DNA from: Liolophura sinensis
Taxonomy: Eukaryota; Mollusca; Polyplacophora; Chitonida; Chitonidae
DNA length: 64,000 nucleotides
Assembly: GCF_032854445.1 (NCBI RefSeq)
Contig: NC_088300.1
Location: forward strand, 74,203,005-74,267,004
Direction: 5' to 3'
Part shown: positions 11,781 to 23,179 of the stretch, piece by piece
Layout of the letters: each line of letters opens with the position of its first letter
Position numbering within the stretch: the first letter of the stretch is position 1
Made by a program: the position numbers and the translations under genes
The notes under the pieces: model-generated
The model's database searches: none
What the model saw: only the letters and a program-made list of their open reading frames with translations
Told to the model about the DNA's origin: nothing

Positions 11781-13648
11781 ATGGATATGGTAGAATATGG
11801 TAAATATAGTCAACTGAAATTCAACAAAAGTTATTTTCTTCTAAGAAACATTCTTGCAGTTAATCATTGTACGCGTGTTCGTTTCGGCTTTTCCTCTGAG
11901 TTTTGTGTGTCATTTTACCACATTCTCACCGCTTCACATTGCGTGCTGAGTTAAACCTGGTAAACCCAGGGGGAATGAGCGTGTTACGAGAGAAACACGT
12001 TATCAGAGAATAATTTACTAGTGACATAAAAATACGATATAGCTAAATGTGATGTTCACAGTCTTGGTAATTTATCTACTTGAATTTGTTTCCAGGAAAT
12101 AAATGGAGAAAACCAAATATTATATATTGTCTAGTAAGATGAAGAATAGGTGAGGTGAGTTTCACAGAATACATTATCGCGGATTGACATGCGCTGAGAT
12201 TAGCTTTACATTCTAACTTTTGTTCTCCATTAGAGATCCAGCTTGGGGAATCCGCGAAACGCTGATGAACTATCGCAGTTACCATGGGGACTTTTTTGTT
12301 TTGTGTCTGGAACCAAACGAATTTTTTTTTCATAAATCCAGCGAGACACGTAATAGCTATCACATAGAACAATTCATCATGGTGGTTTTCCCTGGGAGAT
12401 CACCTGTTCATATCCAATCACAATCAACCTGGTCGAGAAATCTATTCTGATATGTAGAGAGAGGCAGATCCACTGACTAAACCATTCGCCACTGTTGATA
12501 TACTCAAGTTTTTCTGAAAGAACAGGCAATTACACTAGGCTCGCAATTTTCGTCAAATTTATGAGCGGATATGGAAGTAAGAGAGTCCGAGAGGCTACCT
12601 GATTCCCAGTGACGATCCTCTTGGGATTAATACTGTGCGATTTTGCTTAGAGGATATGTCCGAATGACTGACCATGAAAACCGTGCTGGACAAAACAGCC
12701 TTCTTCTCACTCCCCACGAACACGGCCGTCAATCCGGAATGGTCCCGGGAGTGGAGTCCAACTCACAACATGGTTAAACGTGAAATGATAGAATGGTTTA
12801 TTATTTCACCAGACTAAGAAATGAAAGATAATTGCATTATTTATTATGAAAACACGACCAGTGAGAGCCCCAGAGCTCATTGTCCATCAACTCTAATCCA
12901 CATCTCTAAACCCTTTACGGATAGTTTTTAAAAAGTAATGTGACATCGCATTCAAAACATGGAGAATTTCATTTTACTAAAAGCTTTGTGGCCATAGGGA
13001 GAGTAGTATCTCTGATTTCCGGGTACTATAATAAGGTTAGTACATTCCAAAACATCGCTTAGCTTTCAAGGCTCATTGATCCGGGAAAACATTACAAATT
13101 ATACGGAGACAACTTCACCGACTGTAGAAGCTCTTTCCCGGGCGCCAGACACGGCAAAACAACACTGGTATTACAACACTAAATGGTGGAGCGATCAGTC
13201 ATTCGTGGCTATTCAGTTGTTAAGTACATTGTGGCTTTTGAGCTGAGTATCAATTTGGCTGACACACTCTAGGCTAAACATTTTCATATGCAATAAAGAA
13301 TTCAAAACTTGAGGACACATTCCAATATGTGTTGATATTTCTCAAAAACACAGTTGTCTAAATGTAAGTGAAGGAGGAATTACAAACAAGTTAGTCTAAT
13401 AACAACACGTCATGACAACTGTCAAAACACATCAACACTGTACAGCTCCCTGAATCTGGTTTGGGTGCATGCAGTTCCAAATTTGCATTCAAACTTCACG
13501 TCAGTTTAAATATACCTGGCAGATTAGACTACCACTAACAGCTGCCCTTGTCCTTGTTCCCTTCTTCGGATGCCTCTGTTGTTATTGATAAACTATGTAT
13601 GTAATTAAAGCTGTTGAATCATTAAGTCCTAATTAGCTGTAGCTCATT
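11781..13648. other. Intergenic, nothing recognised
   Basis: No repeat structure, no RNA gene and no open frame with a recognisable domain. The pair of overlapping opposite frames at 12076-12450 has no support as coding. Confidence 0.5.
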
Positions 13649-13816
13649 TATCATACAATATCCCCGACCTTCTTAACAGCGAAGAAGGAGTATCATACAA
13701 TATCCCCGACCTTCTTAACAGCGAAGAAGGAGTATCATACAATATCCCCGACCTTCTTAACAGCGAAGAGGGAGTATCATACAATATCCCCGACCTTCTT
13801 AACAGCGAAGAAGGAA
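13649..13816. repeat. 42-bp tandem repeat, 4 copies, hairpin in each unit
   Basis: Units start at 13649, 13691, 13733 and 13775 and are almost identical. Each carries a perfect inverted repeat, CCTTCTT, a 7-nt spacer (AACAGCG), then AAGAAGG. The third copy has AAGAGGG, which would still pair in RNA through a G-U wobble. Confidence 0.97.
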
Positions 13817-13952
13817 TAATATAGTAACATTAAATAAAATATGATTAAAACGAAAGCAATTTATCCGGTCGACTGTTAGTGGACTGAATTAGCTCCAGCA
13901 GCTAAATGCGACCGGATGTTGACCCAGATGTGCATAGGATATGCAGACACAT

Positions 13953-14884
13953 GCATACATGTTTCACTGATGTGTGTTAGGAACCGACTGACAATGACCC
14001 AGTGTTTCACTGATGTTTGTCAGGAACCCTACTGACAGTAAATCAGTGAATACGTGTTTCACAGATGTGTGTTAGGAACCCTACTGACAGAGACTCAATG
14101 AATACATGTTTCACTGATGTGTGTTAGGAACCCTACTGACAGAAAATCAGTGAATACGTATTTCACAGATGGGTGTTAGGAACCCTACTGACAGTGACTC
14201 AATGAATACAAGTTTCACTGATGTTTGTCAGGAACCGACTGACAGCAAATCAGTGAATACGTGTTTCACAGATGTGTGTTAGGAACCCTACTGACAGAGA
14301 CTCAATGAATACATGTTTCACTGATGTGTGTTAGGGGCCCTACTGACAGTAACTCAGTGAATACGTGTTTCACAGATGTGTGTTAGGAACCCTACTGACA
14401 GAGACTCAATGAATACATGTTTCACTGATGTGTGTTAGGGGCCCTACTGACAGTGACTCAATGAATACATGTTTTACTGATATGTGTTAGGGACCCTACT
14501 GACAGTAAATCAGTGAATACGTGTTTCACAGATGTGTGTTAGAAACCCTACTGACAGTAACTCAGTGAATACATGTTTCACTGATGTGTGTTAGGGGCCC
14601 TACTGACAGTGACTCAATGAATACATGTTTTACTGATGTGTGTTAGGGACCCTACTGACAGAGACTCAATGAATACATGTTTCACTGATGTGTGTTAGGA
14701 GCCCTACTGACAGTAAATCAGTGAATACGTGTTTCACAGATGTGTGTTAGGAACCCTACTGACAGTAAATCAGTGAATACGTGTTTCACAGATGTGTGTT
14801 AGGGACCCTACTGACAGTAACTCAGTGAATACATGTTTCACTGAGGTGTGATAGGAACCCTGCTGACAGTGACTCAATGAACTC
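13953..14884. repeat. 52-bp minisatellite, about 18 units in two alternating types
   Basis: The unit contains GTGTGTTAGGAACCCTACTG. Two types can be told apart: A has GAATACGTGTTTCACAGATG, B has GAATACATGTTTCACTGATG. Through much of the array they alternate, giving a 104-bp dimer, with local runs of B or A where slippage occurred. The first units are shortened. The GTGAA...TTCAC words in each unit form a small inverted repeat with a 7-nt spacer. Confidence 0.96.
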
Positions 14885-15547
14885 TCCTCATTCTTCATAC
14901 ACCAATCTAACTTGTCGTCACGGTTTTAGGATATCATGGGTTGAAAATCAAATGAGTTTTAATACTCCCTTATTTTATGTAGGCTAGATATAGCATTCTG
15001 AACAGGTCTGAAATAAATAAATCTATATGTGGCTGGGATATTTTGTGTACAAGCAATCTGTGCGAGACATTTAGTGAGAAGACAAGTATTGACTTATTTA
15101 TGCGTCTAAGACCATTCTCTCACTAATTTTATAGTCGATTAAGTTCTCATCACTGTCTCCATAAACATTTAATACTATTATTACTACTTGTCCACCTATG
15201 AGACGATTACCGCCAGAATGTGTAACACAATACGATCTGTTCTGCCTTCGTGATGGTCGCGTGTTAATGTACTAAGTGCAGAACAATAAAGGGGACATAA
15301 CTCAAAATGCACACGAATCATAATAACTCAGGCCGAATTGTTTCCCTTCTTTTACAAGAAATTGCACTTGTGTCCAAACTGAAACTCTTGATTTATCAAC
15401 GAGTGGCATGGGCTAGTTATCGTTGTGTACATTTGGATATTTCATATCTTGACATTAAGAGCTTTAAACAAATAGAAACAGACTATCTCTGTTCAACATG
15501 ATCGAAATGAAATGTGAGTATTTTAATCACCGTACAAGAAGATGTGG
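14885..15547. other. Intergenic, nothing recognised
   Basis: No repeats or gene signals beyond short open frames. Confidence 0.5.
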
Positions 15548-15685
15548 GTAAGTTCGCTGGTAACTTGCCAGAGATTATGGGTTTATCCCGGACACCGCGG
15601 TATTCCCCATCTGCAAAAGTGACCGCCATCTTATACATGAAACCTTCTTGAGTATTGTGATAAACAGTAATTAAATGCATTAAAG
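15548..15685 (+). mobile_element. Decayed SINE body
   Basis: Follows the order of the SINE body (a TGGTAACTTGCC start, a GGGTTTATCCCGG middle, a GACCGCCATCTTATACATGAA segment, CTTCTTGAGTATTG and a tail-like end) with many substitutions. An old copy. Confidence 0.6.
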
Positions 15686-17004
15686 CAATAAGCTAGGTAA
15701 TTTACAAAGACTGAATTACATTTTAAAATTTTTAAAAAATTAAAATTGAAGTTAAATTACTTTCCCGTAGATAGGCGTTTAAGTTTGAAGAACATAATTT
15801 GCAAAACTACAGCTAAGTTAATGGTTAGTTTTTTTAATGCATTAATCTGAGTTTAAAAGTATAAAATTCTGAGTTCAAAGATAAAATTATCCAGCAGATT
15901 TATAGAGTGGGGCAGAAGAACTATTCTACTACTAGGCGAAGAGGCCCGATCAGAATACAAATACGTGACCAAGTCAAACTCTTTGATTTAATAATATAAT
16001 TCACATCAGTATTGCCCACAGATAAAAAAAAAATCGACCAACATTGCTGTTCCGGACATAGAAAGCAATCAAAGACATATAACTCTTGTACCTTATTAAC
16101 AAAACTGTGTCTTATGCCTTAATTGATTTATTTTTTATCTGATTGATCTAAACCACTATACCCAGGGCATCTTTTTAGTTATATACACACTTACACCAAC
16201 TATATTGGCGCAAAACATGTGGACAAACCGTCACAGTCGTCGACAGGTTGTTGTCACCATGGTAACACGAATAGTGAGCTTGGATGAACCTGTATATAAA
16301 ATCTCAACTGTTGAACTTGCATCTCTTGTGTCTCGTGCTATAGAAAAAGCTTTACTATACACCTTTACTACTTGGTCACCGCTCTCTCCCTAATAATTTA
16401 TGAATTAATTTTGATGGCGTCCACATCAAATATTTTGACCTGATTAACCAAAAAAGTATAGCACACAAGTTCCTCATTTGAAAATACTACATAGTAGCTT
16501 TCTTCATGTGGAAAGTAGACGTCAGCTCTGAGAAGGCTTTTTTTCACCCCGACTTAACCGTAAATCAAGCAATTATTGCCCAGCCAACCGTCAATTACAT
16601 GCTTCTAATGCGAAACACGCTTGTACAATGAGACACCAGGCCAATGCCCATGCGCGTGACACACCATCCTTGTACAGTGACCTATTTTTTACGTCATCGC
16701 CGAATTTAACATTTACCTTCTACATCCCGATTATGTTGTGATTACCCATACAAACGCAGCGTGTTGACGTCCAGGCTTAAATGGAACTAAACACAACACG
16801 ACAAAAACAAACATAAACAAAAACAAAAGGCACAAAAACATAGTAACAAACGAACTGTCACTAGATTTATCGATGTTTTATGTGTAGGGATGTTTAATGA
16901 TGCTGTACCTTTCTGGCTATGTAAGGAGAATCCGTCCAAACACATCACTCAGCAAGACGAAATTTCAGGCTGCAAGATATATGTCATTTAGAAAATGTGA
17001 TAGT
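15686..17004. other. Intergenic, nothing recognised
   Basis: AT-rich sequence with an A/C-rich simple stretch at about 16793-16850. No gene signals that I can support. Confidence 0.5.
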
Positions 17005-17155
17005 CATTAGGGACTACACTTTCTGACTATAGAACAGATTCTAGTGCTCAAAATAAGATTCGAAAAATATGGAGAAATTCGAAACCTCGAATGCTTTTGG
17101 CCAGTTTTCAGCACTAGAATCTGTGTTATGTCTGGAAAGTTTGATCTCCAATAAC
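17005..17155. mobile_element. Foldback (MITE-like) element
   Basis: Left arm 17005-17055 and right arm 17105-17155 are inverted copies. Both contain CAGATTCTAGTGCT read toward the centre, and an ACTTTC word about 20 bp further out. The loop is about 50 bp. Length and structure suit a non-autonomous DNA transposon; no clear target duplication was identified. Confidence 0.7.
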
Positions 17156-17948
17156 GGCGATATTGTTACCTATGACTGAACTTGCTCAGGGAGTTGTTTC
17201 CCTTTCGATGGAAACATCGGGATGGCCTTCTGTGTACCTTACGGTGTGCTACATCGTGAAAAAGTTTTTTTAATATCTCAAAACTGATGAATCAACAGTA
17301 GGAAACGTGCAAAAACCACAGCATGTTAATGATCAATCATAAGTTGCGAAACCATCATTCTCATGCGTTGATATATATAATGGGGTCAATATAACATTTT
17401 TATTTCGGCCTTTATACAGCACATATTATTTTTCGTTCATCTTCTGAGTAAATCAAACAGCAGGCTCTTGCGAGGATCTGAATGGGAAGAAGAGCCTGAA
17501 GACAATGGTAGCGATATTTTAGTAACTGCCGTTTGAGAGATGTATGGCTATATTTCTTGACGCTCATATTTATAAAGCTTAGTGAAAACACTGCTATTTC
17601 ATACTGGTTTTTCCGCTGTTCAAACCAAAATTTGTTCACACTGAAACATGAACTGTTATTTTGCAGCGAACAAAATGACACAGGTTTTGCCCTTATAATA
17701 CATCCATTATAACATGATAACAGATTTGTCGTCTCCTTCCTGGGGTATTATCATCATATATACATGTAAATGATTTGCTCTGTTCACAGATCAAACGTGC
17801 TTACAACAAAATGCTGGGATTAGAGTCGCCCTCTGAAACCGTGGTTACAACACGTACGGATAGTTAAATCACTGACCCGTATTCTCATGTGCGCAGAAGT
17901 GCATCTGTATATGCATCACTGTTAACTGCGTCATTTTTAATTCCTTCA
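17156..17948. other. Intergenic, nothing recognised
   Basis: Short open frames only, for example the minus frame 17412-17681. No recognisable motif. Confidence 0.5.
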
Positions 17949-18040
17949 TCAAATGGTTATAAGTGGGAACGCCTATGGGCCCACACTTCGTCCTTTATCA
18001 TATGGTTATAAGCAGGAACGTGTATAGGCCCACACTTTTT
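17949..18040. repeat. 49-bp direct duplication
   Basis: Two copies, starting at 17949 and 17998, share ATGGTTATAAG, a GGAACG word and GGCCCACACTT, with a few substitutions between them. Confidence 0.85.
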
Positions 18041-18584
18041 AGCGCTGGCCATAACTGTAAGTATCCAATCTTATATCTAACAGGACTGTTCATACCTACA
18101 TATATCTATATCCGTTATAATTAGCTTTTGTACCGCGCTATACCGCTGGGCATCCTTCGATCAGTACAACGTTGAGGAAAACGATAAGTAAGTACTGGAA
18201 ACGAGATTTTATCAGTGCCAAATCTGAGACTACGCATGTATATCGTCTTGTCGAATCTAATGCTGTATCATATCTGCTTGGTGATGATCTAGGGGACTTG
18301 TCCAGCAAAACCATTTTGGTCTGAAGTCCAAATCTATAAACTTCATTAAGAGTAAAAATACTTGAAGCTGTAAGCTCAAACTTAGCAGATATTGTACCAC
18401 TACAGCATAGATACAGTAATGTTTTATCCACTTTATGCATACATTCAAGGGCTCAAATATGTCATAAGCTCGAAATCGCTTTAATTTTGGTCCGATAGGT
18501 ATACATATGTTTAAACTGGGTGAATCAAAGGTAAAAGGCGGAACAGTTTTACATTTAGATCCATTAATATGCCGTGTTCAAACC

Positions 18585-18941
18585 CCTTATTGACGTCTAC
18601 ATACATCTATATACCGATGCTCTACTATGCATGTAATAATATTTTACTCTTACGTCTATTTATACACCAATGTTCTGGATGTCCACCACTTGGTTTACGT
18701 TTATATACATCCGATGTGGATGGTGACGTCGTAATCTAACTATATTTTACTATTGGGCCTACCTCCACTTATACGCCCATGTTCCGGGTAACCACCAATT
18801 GTTTCGTGTTTATATATCCATTTATGTGCCGAAATTGTACTCCAATAATATTTTACTGCTACATGCGACTGTAGGCCAATGTTCTGGCTACCTGACTAGT
18901 TTTACGTTTATACATCCGATGTATATGGCAACATTCTATTG
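18585..18941. repeat. Degenerate tandem repeat, about 104-bp period, 3-4 copies
   Basis: TATTTTACT recurs at 18640, 18743 and 18849. Each is followed by a CCAATGTTCTGG-like word and then by ACGTTTATA and CATCCGATG-like words. A further CAATGTTCC piece lies near 19220, beyond the MITE at 18944, which suggests the MITE inserted into this array. Confidence 0.75.
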
Positions 18942-18943
18942 TA

Positions 18944-19185
18944 CATTCAAAAAAATTAATCTGTTAATTTTAACAGAAGGTCTGTTGTCCGAGTGAAGCT
19001 AGAATGTATTCCGTTATTGCAGCAGATTATTCTGTTAAATCTGGCACACATATTCAATCTATTCTATCAGACTAACAGGATGTTATGTTTAACATGATAG
19101 AATTCTAGCATCTAGCAATTCTAGCATTCTAGCATCACTCAGACAACAGACTTTCTGTGAAAATTAACGGATTATCTTTTGAGTG
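18944..19185. mobile_element. Palindromic MITE with TA target-site duplication
   Basis: Arms of about 58 bp (18944-19001 and 19128-19185) are near-perfect inverted copies. Both read CA(T/C)TCAAAA, then CGTTAATTTT- or TGTTAATTTT-like words, then CTGTTGTC and GCTAG. The element is flanked by TA at 18942-18943 and at 19186-19187, as expected for Tc1/mariner-type insertion. It is 242 bp long with no coding capacity, and the interior is itself rich in inverted words such as CTAGAAT/ATTCTAG. Confidence 0.85.
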
Positions 19186-19187
19186 TA

Positions 19188-21391
19188 AAATTATTTTACA
19201 AGTACACCCGTTTACATGGCAATGTTCCAGTGGTTACCACCAAATCTGTCAAAATATAAGATCATAGACACGTTAAAGTCTTTTTGGCTCTGCGTTCACT
19301 TTCCCATCTGCATAAACTGATCGAAATATTGAATATCGAGCTACACCATCCTTTCCTTGTGTTCTTTGGATTTTGTTAATTTAGTCCAAGTTATTAGAAT
19401 ACTCCAGCTGGTTGACACTTTTGACGACACCTGATATTTCGGTAATAAATTGACTCTTCTTCATGGCAGAACCCCTGTCAAATCCATTGAGGGAAATATG
19501 CTTTAAGTATTATCCATATACGCGAGAAACATTGGATTACGTATGAAGATGTTGACGACGCGCGTGTGTATACAGGAGATATAGGAAACCTACATTAGTA
19601 ATATAATAACGCACAAGTTTAAAGCAACATTAAGAGCATACGACCACTTTGGCCACCTTGTATGAGAGGCTGACATTCTGCTTAAACAGTAAAATATTAT
19701 AATGGTTATGTTTTCTGAACTTCTGAATGACTTTGGATCAGTTGGTATTGTAGCAGAAGCATTATTTATTGCTTTGAAATCACATGATTTACTTGTGTTT
19801 TTAAACGTTTCCATATGGAAGACACAAAATGGTAATTTTGGTTACTTCCATGCATGCAATAAGGAAAACTTTAGTTGGAATCCTGTTATGTGTAACTTCA
19901 GAAGAAGTTGAAGTGATTAGAATGTCTAATGTACAAAAGTAGAGCACAAAAGTGTTTAGCATGGCACCTTGTGCTATATACAAGCCAAGCTGTAAAAATA
20001 TAACCGTTTCGATCGTACACAATTTGAATACATATACGGACAGGAGCTCTGTTAACCTGAAACGCTGTTCTGGGCTTGACTTTTACCTAACTTTAGCACA
20101 TAATGCCAAAAAGTGCTGAAAGGTTGTCTCATCGCTCACTAATGAGGAAGGCTAAGTTGAGAAATGAATAAGCTGCGCAGAACCATTACATAAAACATGG
20201 AAATCAGCAGCATATTCTTGTGCGGACTCATGCGTGAATAACGGTTTTGGTATTCTTGCTCCGACGTATGTTTACCTATATACTGAATAAAAAAAACAGG
20301 TCAACAAAGGTCAAGCGATATAAATGTGGCCGCCAGGCACTCTACTGCGTATATACCACAAGATATCCTATATGATTAAAAAAAAACAAATGAAACAATG
20401 AAAAATGAAGACAATGAAATATTACCTTTGTTACATGTATGCCCTAACCAAATGATATCAACATACTTTGATGCAGTTTTAGCGACTATCAGTTTTTCAG
20501 ACCACCGGTTTTTCGAGCTAACATCAGTTTCCACAAGTTTCAGGCGGAAACTTAGAATTGTTAACATAGACCAGGTGTTACCTTGGACTGTTATGATGAC
20601 CATATACGCCGTCATTTTGACCATAGCTCGATGCCACATTAGATCCAATTGTCCACCATTGTATGGCGCTACCTTTGTGCTACTTTCAGTGCGTTGTGGA
20701 ATGAGTAATCGCAATGATGAGTGGGAGATAGAAAAAAAAAACACAAGAGCCTGTTGAAGAGGCTGTTCAGACATTCTCCCGGCAGTACTGTAGTGAGGAG
20801 ATTGGTAAGCTGGAGGGGATAGGACGCTGCCGTCTTGGAATGGTACTCAGATCTGGCCTCTGAGCTCTGCTAGCAATTCAGGCAGCACCAGCAGCTGGCT
20901 CGGAAGTGAGGCTGGGATATTAATAGCCTGCATGACGCGTCGGCACCTTGGTGAGGTTCATGGCATCCCATCTACAGCAGTCTAAGACAAGAGGCCGGAA
21001 CTGGCGATTCTAACACACGCTTCAGACTTGGCCGTGTAGGAATGCTAATGTGTTGAATTTAAAAAGCTATATTCTAAGCATCAGTGGCTTTGGGTTCGTG
21101 GTCGCTGTGAAATCTCCGCTGTTGGTAAGTGAGTCATACACTGTAATATCTGACCAGGCAGGGTATTGATCGCCGTGTTATGTGGCCTGTGTGTGCGTGT
21201 GTGTACAGTTACTGCTGCCAGACATCGGCTAGCCCATCTGTCGTTTTATAACGGGACAAGGTTAAATTTGTTATTGCAAGAAATGAGAATCACATCTCGC
21301 CAGCACAGAGGCCAGCTTGGTGGTGTAATGTATTCTCATCAGCTATCATGTCATAACCGTCGGTTTGTAGCATTGGATGAGTTACCGGCCA
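19188..21391. other. Intergenic or intronic, no gene recognised
   Basis: Contains overlapping opposite open frames at 20376-20774 (132 codons minus, 119 codons plus) without recognisable domains. A less AT-rich stretch at about 20790-21120 could be exonic or regulatory, but nothing in it can be named. Confidence 0.4.
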
Positions 21392-21475
21392 CATATATAT
21401 ATATATATATATATACATATATACGTATATACACACGTATATATACACGTATATATACACGTATATACGTATCTA
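21392..21475. repeat. (AT)n / TATACACG microsatellite
   Basis: A pure AT run passes into degenerate TATATACACG repeats. Alternating purine-pyrimidine throughout. Confidence 0.95.
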
Positions 21476-23179
21476 TGCATCAGGTCTAAAACTGCGCATT
21501 TATGACATTTTGTTGCATGATTAGAAAATGCCATTGATAAAGAAATACCTTGAATAACTGGCATTTACCTAGATGAATCAAACCAAGTAAGCCCATTACA
21601 GGGCTTAATTACCAGATAAATTTAACAGACAAGACTAACATGTGTATTCCTCGTATCTAGCTTCGCAATTACCACGTGGCCTGGCAGCATGGAGTATGGC
21701 TGGCAGTCAAACAACATGGCGGCAGCGGGACTTGTATATGAAGAACATAGTAGGCTTATGTTTATGCGTGGAATTCATTATATCAATAGTATATACTCTT
21801 GATTCCCGGTTCAAAATGCCAAGGTAAATATAATACGCGTGTATAGTTTGCTGCCGTCATGGTATAAAACGTGTCGATCAAATTAGACAGACATTAAACA
21901 GAAGGGTTCCTCTCAGAAATCCACCATCCTAAAGGTCAAAGGCAAGCTGCCCAGGACGTGAGCTTTGGGGTACTGTTAACACTAAGCCGGCGATGCCCAT
22001 GATACCTTGGGTGGGTTGCACAAGTCAGGCTAACTAGTTCGCAAATGCCTTAATGTGTTAATGTTATGTCATTTTGGGATTTGGAATTAGGGTTTCGCTG
22101 TATTACGGTATCATTGACATAAGGCTTACTATAGCGAGCTCCGATGTATTTCGGTGTTGTTCAACAAACGCCATGTAGTAGCATCACGGCAACAAAAGCA
22201 CATTTGTGAATCTTCGTGGATTGAACTGAAAATAGGCACTGTGTAGCTATCATGACACAGACATTCAAATAAATGAGGTACATATGAAGTTATGTTACCC
22301 TGTAAGGTGAAATGTTTTATAGTATTACTACCAATATTTGGCATGTTGACAAGTAAATCATTCAGAAGGTTCCAGATGTGAGTGCTGAGGTCATAACACT
22401 TGTGTGAGGTAACCACCACAGCTAACCTTGTAGTAGGAGTTAAACCCGCCAATAGTTCATGTATAAAGTCAGTGGTTATAGCAGTTGTATAGTACACCTA
22501 CAGAGCATGTGGTTTGCAGTTAATTTGTTTGCTTAGAAACAGAACACAGTACTGGGTCTAGAAGCACAAGGTAAGCACAGTAATGTATTCATAGAGGTAA
22601 AATGAGCCATTCGTGTCGACTTAATTGTTGCGAGCATTGTGTTTTAGACGAACGTTGTGCTAGAATAATACAATAGTTGGCTGCTGGAAATGATTATGTT
22701 GTGTGCAAATGCAGCACTACAGTAATCTGAGCGGCTAGTCTTCTTATTGTGGAACATGTAACATGTAATATACGCTTTCATGAATATTGTTCGTCACCGC
22801 TTTTACCGGTGTTATTGTAGCCTAATTTCTTATCCAGTAGGTTATGTGAAACCGCTTGTCTTTATATTGTGTGCCGAAACGTATATAATCTAGGTCTTCA
22901 TCAGTTGTTTACGTCTCGCGAAAAAGTAAAAAATATTTCATGTGGGACATACAGAAAGAAGATCAATACGAACACCGAGATGATCCCATGCACTTGAGCA
23001 CTGTGTCCGGTGTGTTGTGTATGGGATGCCGTGCTCGGTTTAAAGAGTCTAGTCTAATACTGAGGTTGGATATTGGCGAAGTGGTTAAAACGCATGTCTT
23101 TAGAGTGATATGGCACATGTATATCCTACACAGTATATGTGTTTGATATGGTGTGACTGATAGGTTTGCATGTACGTGT
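21476..23179. other. Intergenic, nothing recognised
   Basis: No repeats of note. The 122-codon minus frame at 22129-22497 has no recognisable motif. Confidence 0.45.

Noticed and set aside
13649-14884. CRISPR array
   Set aside because: Repeats are contiguous, without unique spacers, in a eukaryotic context without cas genes.
20376-20774. 132-codon minus and 119-codon plus frames as a gene
   Set aside because: Opposite frames over the same bases, no motif and no splice or poly(A) context.
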